Source: Methanobacteriota archaeon (GTDB lineage Archaea > Halobacteriota > Methanomicrobia > Methanomicrobiales > Methanoculleaceae). Taken from it: a stretch of DNA of 7,311 bases. A program made the translations under genes and the position numbers. The stretch spans positions 1 to 7,311 of the forward strand of contig JAEWMO010000044.1 in NCBI GenBank assembly GCA_023457135.1, in the 5' to 3' direction. Position 1 is the first letter of the stretch, and every line of letters starts with the position of its first letter. The notes below the pieces were generated by a model. That model searched no databases, was not told the DNA's origin, and saw nothing but the letters and a program-made list of their open reading frames with translations. Positions 1-5,034 of the stretch are shown piece after piece.

Positions 1-1
1 G

Positions 2-112
2 ATCAACGGACCGGGCGAGGTCTTTATCCAGACGAAGAATATCCGCGAGTTTGTCGAATGGCTCTGGCCGCTTCTTGCGCCGAGGATCCAGTCACGTTCA
101 CAGGCGAGGTGA
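2..112 (+). CDS. C-terminal end of an AIM24/TIGR00266-family protein (partial)
   Basis: The open frame enters from the left edge and gives 36 residues before a TGA. They begin INGPGEVFIQTKN and continue with a helix-like segment FVEWLWPLL. A Gly-Pro-Gly turn, a short strand ending in QT(R/K)N, and a final amphipathic helix are typical of the C-terminus of the AIM24/TIGR00266 family. These are small all-beta proteins found in bacteria, archaea and mitochondria, with no settled biochemical role. The tail after LAPR is polar and probably disordered. The family call rests on memory of this short end motif only, so it is moderately sure; that it is the end of a real gene is more certain. The next gene faces it from the other strand. 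Confidence 0.55.
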   Translation: MNGPGEVFIQTKNIREFVEWLWPLLAPRIQSRSQAR

Positions 113-117
113 GAGGC

Positions 118-139
118 AGAAAAGGGGATGCCCATCCTC
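118..139 (-). terminator. Hairpin plus T-run, likely terminator of the minus-strand gene ending at 204
   Basis: Positions 124-139 form a stem of six to seven base pairs (GGGGATG with CATCCTC, one G-T pair) and a tight loop. Read on the minus strand it is followed by CCTTTTCTGC, a short T-run. It lies 65 bases past the stop of the minus-strand gene. The plus-strand gene ending at 112 has no T-run after it. The call is by structure only. Confidence 0.4.
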
Positions 140-153
140 TCACGCCAGTGCGG

Positions 154-187
154 GCACGGCGATCCGGAGCGCTCCGCCGGCACCGTG
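154..187. repeat. Nested palindrome between convergent genes
   Basis: A perfect 12-base palindrome, CGGAGCGCTCCG (165-176), is framed by an outer inverted repeat, CACGG (154-158) and CCGTG (183-187). It sits between the ends of the plus-strand gene (112) and the minus-strand gene (204), where a bidirectional transcript-end structure could form. No T-run follows on either strand, so classical termination is uncertain. Confidence 0.35.
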
Positions 188-203
188 GGAGAGGGTCCCC
201 GTC

Positions 204-533
204 TCAGTCATGGCCGGCCGCCTCCTGTGCGGTCAGGGTCGTGACGGCGTAGTAGTGGCAGCCGGTCCGGACGACGTGGATCTCCCGGACTGCCTCGGAG
301 TCGCGCCTGCCGGTGCTCCCGCTCCGCTCCTTATGGAGCATCGCGCCATACCGGCTGATCTCGGCGGCCACGACCAGTTTGACCAGGAAGAGCGGGACGA
401 CACCTGCCGTCCGCTTCCCGGGAGATGGTCTTATCTCTCCGGACGGAGAAGAGTTGTTGGCAGTCCCGTGTGAATCGCTGTTGGCGCACGCTTCATCATG
501 TGGGCTGCCGTCTATCCTGTCTTTGCGTTGCAT
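204..533 (-). CDS. Hypothetical protein, 109 residues
   Basis: I do not recognise a family. The ATG at 533 has an SD (GAGG, seven bases before it). Over the C-terminal 65 codons nearly every codon ends in C or G, as in the well-supported genes here, which argues for real coding. Residues 1-43 are polar and rich in Ser, Pro and Gly and look disordered. A short hydrophobic stretch follows (VVPLFLVKLVVAAEIS, about 45-60), then a charged region, and a C-terminal part with HVV, CHYYAVTTLTAQE that could form strands. There is no signal peptide and no convincing membrane segment. Its first 22 bases overlap the end of the 47-residue gene upstream in another frame, so the two may be translationally coupled, or may be one gene split by a frameshift. 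Codons in the N-terminal third are less biased than in the rest. Confidence 0.5.
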   Translation of the reverse strand: MQRKDRIDGSPHDEACANSDSHGTANNSSPSGEIRPSPGKRTAGVVPLFLVKLVVAAEISRYGAMLHKERSGSTGRRDSEAVREIHVVRTGCHYYAVTTLTAQEAAGHD

Positions 534-655
534 TCTGTTTCCTCGCTCTGTGGTGTTATCAGTCTGACTTTACCAACGGCGGCCTGCTGCTCCCGGACAG
601 GGTTTGCCTGCGGGTCCGGGGTGGGGCCGGGTATCTCTTGCGTGTTCTCTTTCAT
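512..655 (-). CDS. Small hypothetical protein, 47 residues
   Basis: The frame starts MKENTQEIPG at an ATG preceded by GGAG with six bases between, a good SD. An in-frame GTG upstream (736) has no SD and was rejected as the start. The product is Pro-, Gln- and Glu-rich, hydrophilic, and has no membrane segment or known motif; it looks disordered. Third positions are mostly G or C in the first half and less so in the second. It overlaps the start of the 109-residue gene by 22 bases in a different frame. It may be a small coupled leader gene or the N-terminus of the same protein separated by a frameshift. No function is suggested. Confidence 0.33.
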   Translation of the reverse strand: MKENTQEIPGPTPDPQANPVREQQAAVGKVRLITPQSEETECNAKTG

Positions 656-665
656 GGGCTGCTCC

Positions 666-735
666 TGTGCGGGTGGATCGGGGTGATCGGTGCTAAAAGA
701 ACGGGGCCAGGGGGCCCCGGGAGCGTTCCCGCACA
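666..735 (-). promoter_or_regulatory. Nested inverted repeats in the leader of the 47-residue gene
   Basis: An outer perfect 8-base inverted repeat (TGTGCGGG at 666-673, CCCGCACA at 728-735) encloses an inner stem-loop at 702-719 (CGGGGCC, loop AGGG, GGCCCCG). Read on the minus strand, the inner hairpin is followed by TTCTTTTAGC (701-692), as in an intrinsic terminator. The outer 3' arm ends directly against the SD (GGAG, 665-662) of the gene starting at 655. The layout resembles an attenuator, but it may equally be the terminator of the decayed genes upstream. Confidence 0.4.
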
Positions 736-755
736 CAAAAAGGGTGGGTGAAAGG

Positions 756-767
756 GGGTTATAAGGG
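756..767 (-). promoter_or_regulatory. Candidate TATA box for the minus-strand small genes
   Basis: The minus strand reads CCCTTATAACCC here, an AT core in GC-rich surroundings. A start site about 25 bases further on would fall near 735, just before the nested hairpins and about 80 bases before the ATG at 655. A second AT-rich patch (around 795-808) could also serve. The call is weak and by sequence only. Confidence 0.25.
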
Positions 768-914
768 AGAATCGCGCCTGGTGTAAGTGAGAATAATCTA
801 AAAATTATGCTGGGATTGGGTTATCCCGATATCACTCGGAGAGAGTTGAGCATGGCGTTTCGGCCACGAACCCATCGGCAAACACCACGCTACCGAATAG
901 ATGGTTTGCCTCTG

Positions 915-1158
915 TCAACTTTTCCGTGCATACCATATGCGCAGATCCGGATTTTTCCAACCTGTCGAGCAAGGCAATATTGCTGCGCCATGGAATTTGT
1001 GCAATGGTGCGTTGCACAAATTCCCGGTCAGGCCAGGAACTGGAGAAGGTATGCATAGACTTCAGGTTGCGGGGGGAAAAGCCCGTCATATCCGGAAGGG
1101 CGAGTTTCAGGCCGTGTGAGAGACGATCAATCACCTTCGCGCCCCACCCCTCGCTTTC
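915..1158 (-). pseudogene. Decayed DUF1016/YhcG N-terminal domain, copy B (frameshifted)
   Basis: On the minus strand, right after an in-frame TAG (1161-1159), the frame reads ESEGWGAKVIDRLSHGL, then LPDMTGFSPRNLK, then WPDREFVQRTIAQIPW and NIALLDRL. These are hallmark segments of the N-terminal domain of DUF1016 (YhcG) proteins, which normally continue into a C-terminal PDDEXK nuclease domain at about 330-380 residues. After LLDRL, at a run of five A (about 951-958), the family sequence moves into another frame, KNPDLRIWYARK, and stops at a TGA (915). Neither the true N-terminus, nor the end of this domain, nor the nuclease domain is present. GC is lower than in neighbouring genes. The family match is strong; no activity is expected from this fragment. 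Confidence 0.75.
992..1024. repeat. Perfect 13-base inverted repeat, 7-base loop
   Basis: GGAATTTGTGCAA (992-1004) and TTGCACAAATTCC (1012-1024) are exact reverse complements around the loop TGGTGCG. It lies inside the decayed DUF1016 copy, over the codons for EFVQRTIAQIP. It is the longest perfect hairpin I see in the window. Confidence 0.8.
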
Positions 1159-1172
1159 CTAGATCGCTAGGA
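1157..1172. repeat. Short inverted repeat at the junction between the two DUF1016 remnants
   Basis: TCCTAG (1157-1162) and CTAGGA (1167-1172) pair around ATCG. It sits between the two decayed copies and includes the TAG that closes the frame upstream of copy B. A direct repeat, TCATGCGG, follows at 1179-1186 and 1195-1202. These might mark a recombination or insertion scar, though short matches like these can arise by chance. Confidence 0.35.
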
Positions 1173-1194
1173 TCCTTATCATGCGGTTCCGCCC

Positions 1195-1479
1195 TCATGC
1201 GGCAGGCACCTCGACATCCTTTCCGATCAGGCGAATCTGCCGGCCCGGTGAGTCCGGGTACCGTTGCAGAATAACCAGATTGTGACCCCGGCCAATTTCT
1301 CGCACAGGTTGTGCGAGTTTTTCAGAACCGGTATATGCTTTAAAAAAAGGCTTCATGCGCCAGAGACCGGGGGCAGAAAAGCCGCCGATACCGGCAGACT
1401 CCTTCTGCAGATCTCCAACCCTCGGTTGGAGAATTGGCGTTCCCCGGGTGTCGCCGGCCTGCTCTGGTCTCCAGAGCAC
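1195..1479 (-). pseudogene. Decayed DUF1016/YhcG N-terminal domain, copy A
   Basis: The minus-strand frame contains VGDLQKESAGIGGFSAPGL, then WRMKPFFKAYTGSEKLAQ, then VREIGRGHNLVILQRY. This follows the DUF1016 N-terminal pattern (DLQKEFPG-GFS-NLWRM-FYEAY, VRE(I/L)-W-HNL-IL-R). The conserved Trp before HNL is missing, and after LQRY the sequence no longer matches: the usual -EREFYLR segment and everything after it, including the nuclease domain, are absent, and the frame ends with VEVPAA. Upstream residues (to about 1479, and in frame to about 1590) are Arg- and Gln-rich and not recognisable, and the GTG at 1479 has no clear SD. It covers the same part of the family as copy B, so these are two broken genes rather than halves of one. 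Confidence 0.62.
1413..1431. repeat. Perfect 8-base inverted repeat, 3-base loop
   Basis: CTCCAACC (1413-1420) and GGTTGGAG (1424-1431) flank CTC. It lies at the point where recognisable DUF1016 similarity of copy A begins (QPRVGDLQ). No T-run follows. It may be an end of inserted or rearranged sequence, or chance. Confidence 0.4.
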
Positions 1480-1589
1480 CTGGACGAACTGCCTGCAGTC
1501 CTGCCGGGAGTCCTTCCGCTTTCTGGAGCGGGAGGGAGGGGCGCCCCACTGGCCGCCCTGAAGGCGCTTCTGCTCCGGTCCAGATATCC

Positions 1590-1594
1590 AAAAA
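1590..1594 (-). terminator. T-run terminator of the nudC-tetR operon
   Basis: One base past the TAA of the tetR gene the minus strand reads CTTTTTGG, a five-T run. Archaeal RNA polymerase often stops at such runs without a hairpin. It is placed as expected for the end of the four-gene operon. Confidence 0.45.
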
Positions 1595-1595
1595 G

Positions 1596-2321
1596 TTAAG
1601 ACTTCGTCCCCGTTCCCTCCCGGGGCGCCGCCGGCCCGCCCGGAGAGAACCCAAACGATTCAAAACCCCCGACATCCATCCTGCGAGCCCCCTCACCCGA
1701 AGCGATTGCCGGAATGATGAACCGGAAGAACTCGCTCGCGAACTGCTCGTAGGTGAACCCCTCCCCCTCGATCACCAGTTTCCATTTGTTCTCCATGGAG
1801 AGGATGCCCATGAAGGACGTCATGAGATACATCGAGGCCAGGAACGGATCGAGATCGGACCGGACTGTCCCGTCGTCGATCCCCTCCGCTATTGCGTCCC
1901 GGAGGATCAGGCGGCAGGTGCCGTAGCCCTTCCCGATCTCCGCGGCACAGGGGTTCTCTCTCGAGAACCGCTCGGACCCGTAGAACTGGATGAGCCGGAG
2001 GTAGTCCGGGTGGTCCTGTGCGAACCGGTAATAGGCCCGGCCCATCAGGACCACCTTGACGAGGCCGGGGACCTCCTGTTCCATGCACGCCGTGTATCGC
2101 TCTTTGAGGAGCTCGACGCCGCGGAGCACGATGGCGGCGAAGAGAGCCTCCTTGTTTTTGAAGTAGAGATAGATGGTCGCCTTGTTCAGCTCGACCTCGC
2201 GGGCGATATCCTCCATGGAGACGTCTTCGTAACTCCGGGCGAAGAAGAGGCGCTCGGCTGCGTCGATGATATCGGTCTTCCGCTGCTCCTTCTCCCGTCG
2301 TCTTCTATCGGCAATTCCCAT
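1596..2321 (-). CDS. TetR/AcrR-family transcriptional regulator, 241 residues
   Basis: This is a DNA-binding repressor-type protein. Residues about 14-60 form the TetR N-terminal three-helix domain: KTDIIDAAERLFFARSYED, then VSMEDIAREVELNKATIY with the helix-turn-helix, ending in the family signature YLYFKNKEALFAAI. Residues about 65-205 are the helical ligand-binding and dimerisation region, with aromatic patches (YYRFAQDHPDYLRLIQFYG, FEQ-like helices). The last 30 or so residues are Gly/Pro-rich and probably a flexible tail; total length is slightly above the usual 190-220. The ATG at 2321 has GGTGA four bases upstream and GGAGG further out. It is the last gene of the operon, 46 bases after the ferredoxin gene, and such genes commonly repress their own operon; the palindrome near 4816-4832 is a candidate site. 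The ligand is unknown. Confidence 0.92.
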   Translation of the reverse strand: MGIADRRRREKEQRKTDIIDAAERLFFARSYEDVSMEDIAREVELNKATIYLYFKNKEALFAAIVLRGVELLKERYTACMEQEVPGLVKVVLMGRAYYRFAQDHPDYLRLIQFYGSERFSRENPCAAEIGKGYGTCRLILRDAIAEGIDDGTVRSDLDPFLASMYLMTSFMGILSMENKWKLVIEGEGFTYEQFASEFFRFIIPAIASGEGARRMDVGGFESFGFSPGGPAAPREGTGTKS

Positions 2322-2367
2322 CGTTTCACCGAACCTCCGTCTGAACTTCCCCGGCGGGAATAACCCG

Positions 2368-3168
2368 TTACAGGAAATACTCGGGCTCCTTTCGTTCCTT
2401 ATACAGGGTGCTCAACCGCACCGAGGCATCCATGACCGGGCCGGGTTTCATCGTTCTCGCGTGTGCGGGGCAGCGCTTGATGCAGGCGCAGCACGTGATG
2501 CACCTCTCCGTATCAACCCGGTAACCCTCGTCGGGGTCGATGGCGCCCGTGGGGCACCCCTCTGCGCAGGTCCCGCACCGGATACACCCCTCACCGACCT
2601 CGATAAAGTCGACCGTCCACAGTGTCGGGTCCCCCCGGTAAGGGCGGCAGCCGGGTATCGCTATACCTGAAATCCCGTCGACCGACGGAGCGGCGTCGAG
2701 TTTTTCCCGAATCTCTCGCCCGAACGTCTCTGCCAGGTGCAGGTCGCCGGCATCCGGACGGCCCCGGGCCGTCGGCGTCCCGGCGCTGGAGAACGAGTGC
2801 TCCCCGATGAACGCCGCCCCAGCGATCGGTCTGCAGCCACGCCGGGCCAGGATGTCGTTCAACTCGATGAGCGCATCGTCATACACCCGGTTGCCGTAGA
2901 CGACGACGCTTACCGCAGGCGTCTTATGGGCCCTGATCGCCTGGAGCCATTCCGCCAGGAGGGCCGGCACCCGTCCCATGTAGACCGGGACTGCAACGAT
3001 GAGGAGTTCGTCCTCCGACGTCTCCAGCGGTTTCCTCCTCGCATCCGGCGTGGTGATGTCGATGAGTTCTACCGTGTTGTGGTTAATTCCGCGTGCGATA
3101 CCCTGGATAACCGTCTTCGATGTTCCTGTAGGTGAGAAACATACCAGTTTCAGTGATTCTATCTTCAT
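2368..3168 (-). CDS. EFR1-family flavodoxin-like / 2x[4Fe-4S] ferredoxin protein, 266 residues
   Basis: This is a predicted cytoplasmic electron carrier or oxidoreductase. Residues 8-18 (LVCFSPTGTSK) are the FMN phosphate-binding loop of a flavodoxin-like domain, which continues with LLIVAVPVYMGRVP (55-68) and VVVYGNRVYDDAL. Two ferredoxin motifs follow: C195-x2-C198-x2-C201-x3-C205-P and C223-x2-C226-x2-C229-x3-C233-P, together able to hold two [4Fe-4S] clusters. This order is that of the EFR1 family common in anaerobes. The frame is open far upstream, but only the ATG at 3168 fits: everything before it runs over the previous gene in another frame. Its ATG overlaps the stop of the upstream flavoprotein gene (ATGA), so translation is probably coupled. 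The physiological partner is unknown; reduced ferredoxin and flavin are plausible. Confidence 0.9.
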   Translation of the reverse strand: MKIESLKLVCFSPTGTSKTVIQGIARGINHNTVELIDITTPDARRKPLETSEDELLIVAVPVYMGRVPALLAEWLQAIRAHKTPAVSVVVYGNRVYDDALIELNDILARRGCRPIAGAAFIGEHSFSSAGTPTARGRPDAGDLHLAETFGREIREKLDAAPSVDGISGIAIPGCRPYRGDPTLWTVDFIEVGEGCIRCGTCAEGCPTGAIDPDEGYRVDTERCITCCACIKRCPAHARTMKPGPVMDASVRLSTLYKERKEPEYFL

Positions 3169-3767
3169 AATGTCCCCTCCGTCTGATTCGCGGCTGCAAT
3201 CGTCTTTAACAGCCAGGCCATGTTTCGCCCGACGTCTCGTGCCCTTGCCATGCCCTCTTCGTCCTTCAATACGTCCCCGACATCCCGGCCGATACCGATC
3301 ACCGGGACGCCCGGGATTACCATCCCGCTGTAGAGCATGAAGTGCAGCAGGGTATCGACGGTATGGTTTGCGCCGGATCTCCGCACCGCTACCGCGGCGG
3401 TCGCCGCCTTGCGCCGGTAGGACCCGCCGTTTGCCCTCGCCACCACGCCTGCCCGGTCGATCAGGGCCTTCATCTCGGCCGTGACGTCGAGGAAGTAGAC
3501 CGGCGAACCGAGGATGATCCCGTCGGCGCCGATCATCTTCTCGATGCAGTCGTTCACGATATCGTCGTCGAGAGCGCACCGCAGGTCCCGGTTCTCGAAG
3601 CACTTCCGGCAATCGGTGCATCCGCGGATCAGCTGCCCGCCGACCTGGACAAGCTCCGTCTCTATGCCCTCGTTCTCAAGTTCGTCAAAGATCTGCCGGA
3701 TCAGGATGGACGTGTTGCCGTCTTTCCGGGGACTTCCGTTGAATGCAACGACTTTCAGTTTTTTCAT
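3165..3767 (-). CDS. Iron-sulfur flavoprotein (Isf-like), NADPH-dependent FMN reductase fold, 200 residues
   Basis: The N-terminus KVVAFNGSPRKDGNTS (5-20) is the FMN-binding loop of the NADPH-dependent FMN reductase/flavodoxin fold, and GADGIILGSPVYFLDVTAE (80-98) is the second flavin-binding segment. Between them, C50-x2-C53-x2-C56-x7-C64 matches the compact CX2CX2CX4-7C motif of archaeal Isf proteins, which bind one [4Fe-4S] cluster next to FMN. Isf proteins in methanogens have been linked to reduction of oxygen, peroxide or quinone-like compounds; the substrate here is not known. I chose the ATG at 3767 because GGTGA lies five bases before it. A GTG at 3776 (GTGA overlap with nudC) would add MKE. 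The gene starts five bases after nudC and its stop overlaps the next start. Confidence 0.88.
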   Translation of the reverse strand: MKKLKVVAFNGSPRKDGNTSILIRQIFDELENEGIETELVQVGGQLIRGCTDCRKCFENRDLRCALDDDIVNDCIEKMIGADGIILGSPVYFLDVTAEMKALIDRAGVVARANGGSYRRKAATAAVAVRRSGANHTVDTLLHFMLYSGMVIPGVPVIGIGRDVGDVLKDEEGMARARDVGRNMAWLLKTIAAANQTEGTL

Positions 3768-3772
3768 CTCTT

Positions 3773-4642
3773 TCACCGCCTTCGTTCAATCTGCCGTGGT
3801 TCCGGGTCCAGAGACGCTACCCAGTCGTCGATGAGCGCACGGGTTATGCTCAGTCGCGGCGGAAGGTCCGGGAGATGGTCCCGGTCGAACCATGCGGCGC
3901 TCTCGACCTCGACGCCGTCCGGGGCAACCTCGCCGCCGTCGTAATCCGCAACGAACGCGAGCATGAGCGAGTCGGGGAACGGCCACGGTTCGCTTGCACG
4001 ATACCGGACGTTCTTGATCGCGATCCCCGTCTCTTCGAGGACTTCGCGGTGTACGGCATGCTCGATCGTCTCGCCGGGCTCGACGAATCCGGCAACCAGG
4101 CTGTAGCGGCCGGGCGGCGCTCTGGCTCCCCGGACCATCAGGATCGAGCCGTCTTTTCTCACCAGCACAATGATCGCCGGGGAGAGCCGGGGATACATGA
4201 ACCGCCGGCAGGACGGGCAAATCTTGGCCCGCTCGGTCCTTACGGTCTCTGTCGCCGCACCGCACCTCCCGCAGAACCGGGTGGTCAGATCATAGTCGAT
4301 GATCTGGACCGCAAGCCCGGCAACGGCAAGTTCCTCGTCCGGGACGAGGCCGGCAAGCTCGCGGACGCCGGAGTATGCCAGCCCTTTGGGCAGGGGGAGG
4401 TCGCCGGGAACCTCGACGGCGTAACAGGCAACGGGTCCCCGGTGGCCGAGATACCCGGCATCCCTCTTCAGCCCTTCCGGAAGGTCCGATGAGACCTCCA
4501 CAAAGATGGTCGGCGTGCTGCCTCTCCTGACATAGACCCCCCCGTCTCGGACGAGCACCAGGCACGCATCTCCCGGGAGCCGGTCCGGCTCCGGGTACTG
4601 CTTATGCAGGCAGTCCGCTGCAAACGTTGCGTTATGATCCAT
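3773..4642 (-). CDS. nudC: NudC-type NAD(+)/NADH diphosphatase, 289 residues
   Basis: Enzymes of this type hydrolyse NADH or NAD(+) to NMN(H) and AMP; bacterial NudC also removes NAD caps from RNA. Residues 1-115 are the variable N-terminal domain. C124-x2-C127 and C142-x2-C145 form the zinc ribbon. The Nudix box is complete: G185, E191, R199-E200, E203-E204, G206-I207, which supplies the metal ligands. SEPWPFPDSLM (217-227) is the NADH-pyrophosphatase signature, normally SQPWPFP-S, here with Glu for Gln. Length is near the bacterial enzymes (about 260-300). The ATG at 4642 has GGGAGG four bases upstream. It is the first gene of the minus-strand operon and has a long structured leader. No signal peptide, so cytoplasmic. 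The family call is firm; the NADH versus RNA-cap role is open. Confidence 0.93.
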   Translation of the reverse strand: MDHNATFAADCLHKQYPEPDRLPGDACLVLVRDGGVYVRRGSTPTIFVEVSSDLPEGLKRDAGYLGHRGPVACYAVEVPGDLPLPKGLAYSGVRELAGLVPDEELAVAGLAVQIIDYDLTTRFCGRCGAATETVRTERAKICPSCRRFMYPRLSPAIIVLVRKDGSILMVRGARAPPGRYSLVAGFVEPGETIEHAVHREVLEETGIAIKNVRYRASEPWPFPDSLMLAFVADYDGGEVAPDGVEVESAAWFDRDHLPDLPPRLSITRALIDDWVASLDPEPRQIERRR

Positions 4643-4733
4643 GATGCCTCCCGGGCCCGGATACCGGTCCGGGCCTCTCCATGCACGATCCTCCAGGGTT
4701 CCTGCTCTTGTGTTGAGTGTCCATCTGACTCAT
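4632..4733 (-). other. Possible upstream ORF (33 codons) overlapping the nudC start
   Basis: In the nudC leader a minus-strand frame begins MSQMDTQHKSRN at 4733 and stops at TAA (4634-4632), 11 bases inside nudC, in another frame. GGGAGG lies only one base before the first ATG, which is too close; for the in-frame ATG at 4724 it is ten bases away. The peptide has no known similarity. It could be a regulatory uORF or chance. Confidence 0.2.
4654..4675 (-). promoter_or_regulatory. Hairpin abutting the nudC ribosome-binding site
   Basis: Perfect 8-base inverted repeat GGCCCGGA / TCCGGGCC with a 6-base loop. On the minus strand its 3' arm ends one base before the GGGAGG SD (4652-4647) of nudC. 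A structure this close could limit or position ribosome access. Confidence 0.5.
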
Positions 4734-4734
4734 C

Positions 4735-4749
4735 CCTCCCCGCGGGAGG
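4735..4749 (-). promoter_or_regulatory. Leader hairpin with anti-SD-like arm (CCTCCC)
   Basis: The minus strand reads CCTCCC (4749-4744), GCG, GGGAGG (4740-4735). The CCTCCC arm can pair with the adjacent GGGAGG or, as an alternative, with the identical GGGAGG of the nudC SD (4652-4647). That gives two mutually exclusive folds, as in translational switches. This is inference from complementarity only. Confidence 0.35.
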
Positions 4750-4759
4750 CGTATCTCCG

Positions 4760-4777
4760 GACTGCCCGGAGGCAGTC
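4760..4777 (-). promoter_or_regulatory. 5'-leader hairpin with UNCG tetraloop
   Basis: The minus-strand RNA would read GACUGCC-UCCG-GGCAGUC: a 7-base-pair stem closed by C(UCCG)G, a UNCG tetraloop, one of the most stable RNA loops. If the TATA element at about 4800-4812 is used, transcription starts near 4778 and this hairpin is the very 5' end of the operon mRNA. Confidence 0.5.
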
Positions 4778-4797
4778 TCACCAATGTCTATGTCTCA

Positions 4798-4845
4798 GGG
4801 TTATATTATGACTATCGGTTAGTTTGTAACTGTAGGTTATAGATC
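4798..4845. promoter_or_regulatory. AT-rich promoter region with direct repeat and candidate operator
   Basis: In GC-rich surroundings this patch has two TATA-like elements on the minus strand: CATAATATAACC (about 4801-4810) and GATCTATAACC (4844-4834, with AAA just upstream as a BRE). A plus-strand TATATTA (4802-4808) could serve the other direction. Two imperfect direct repeats, ACTATCGGTTAG (4811-4822) and ACTGTAGGTTAT (4829-4840; nine of twelve bases identical), have an 18-base period. The imperfect palindrome CGGTTAGTTTGTAACTG (4816-4832) falls just downstream of the distal TATA and is a candidate operator for the TetR protein of this operon. Confidence 0.5.
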
Positions 4846-5034
4846 TTTGTCGCGGACCGGCATCGGTGCATGCACCCTCCGGCGGCATGCGTCTCCCTGC
4901 TGGAACGCTCTTACGCCCTGCGAAGCCTCCTATCGTTTCGGAAAAGATATCTTCCTGCGCGGCAAGAGCGTATCATGGAACATACTTCTCCGGGAGCGAG
5001 GCGGTGCGGTACAGGATCCCCGAAGGGGGACAGG
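4846..5034. other. Non-coding stretch upstream of the 80-residue gene
   Basis: With the promoter region and nudC leader this makes about 390 bases without a supported gene (4643-5034). Open frames cross it, and the frame of the 80-residue gene extends left through an ATG at 4975, but there is no SD there and no recognisable protein. The palindrome AAGATATCTT lies at 4944-4953. I see no RNA gene in it. Confidence 0.4.

Noticed and set aside
780..1200. Insertion sequence or transposase as the source of the low-GC patch
   Set aside because: No transposase motif and no matched terminal inverted repeats with target duplication; the recognisable content is DUF1016.
1434..2363. Long plus-strand open frame (309 codons)
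   Set aside because: It runs antisense to the tetR gene, which has a clear helix-turn-helix domain and SD; the plus-strand product resembles no family and is a by-product of high GC.
3169..3621. N-terminal extension of the ferredoxin frame to 417 codons
   Set aside because: The extra part overlaps the flavoprotein gene in another frame and is Arg-rich nonsense; the flavodoxin domain begins at the ATG at 3168.
3743..4492. Plus-strand open frame (249 codons) opposite nudC
   Set aside because: Antisense to a complete Nudix protein with zinc ribbon and Nudix box; no own signals.
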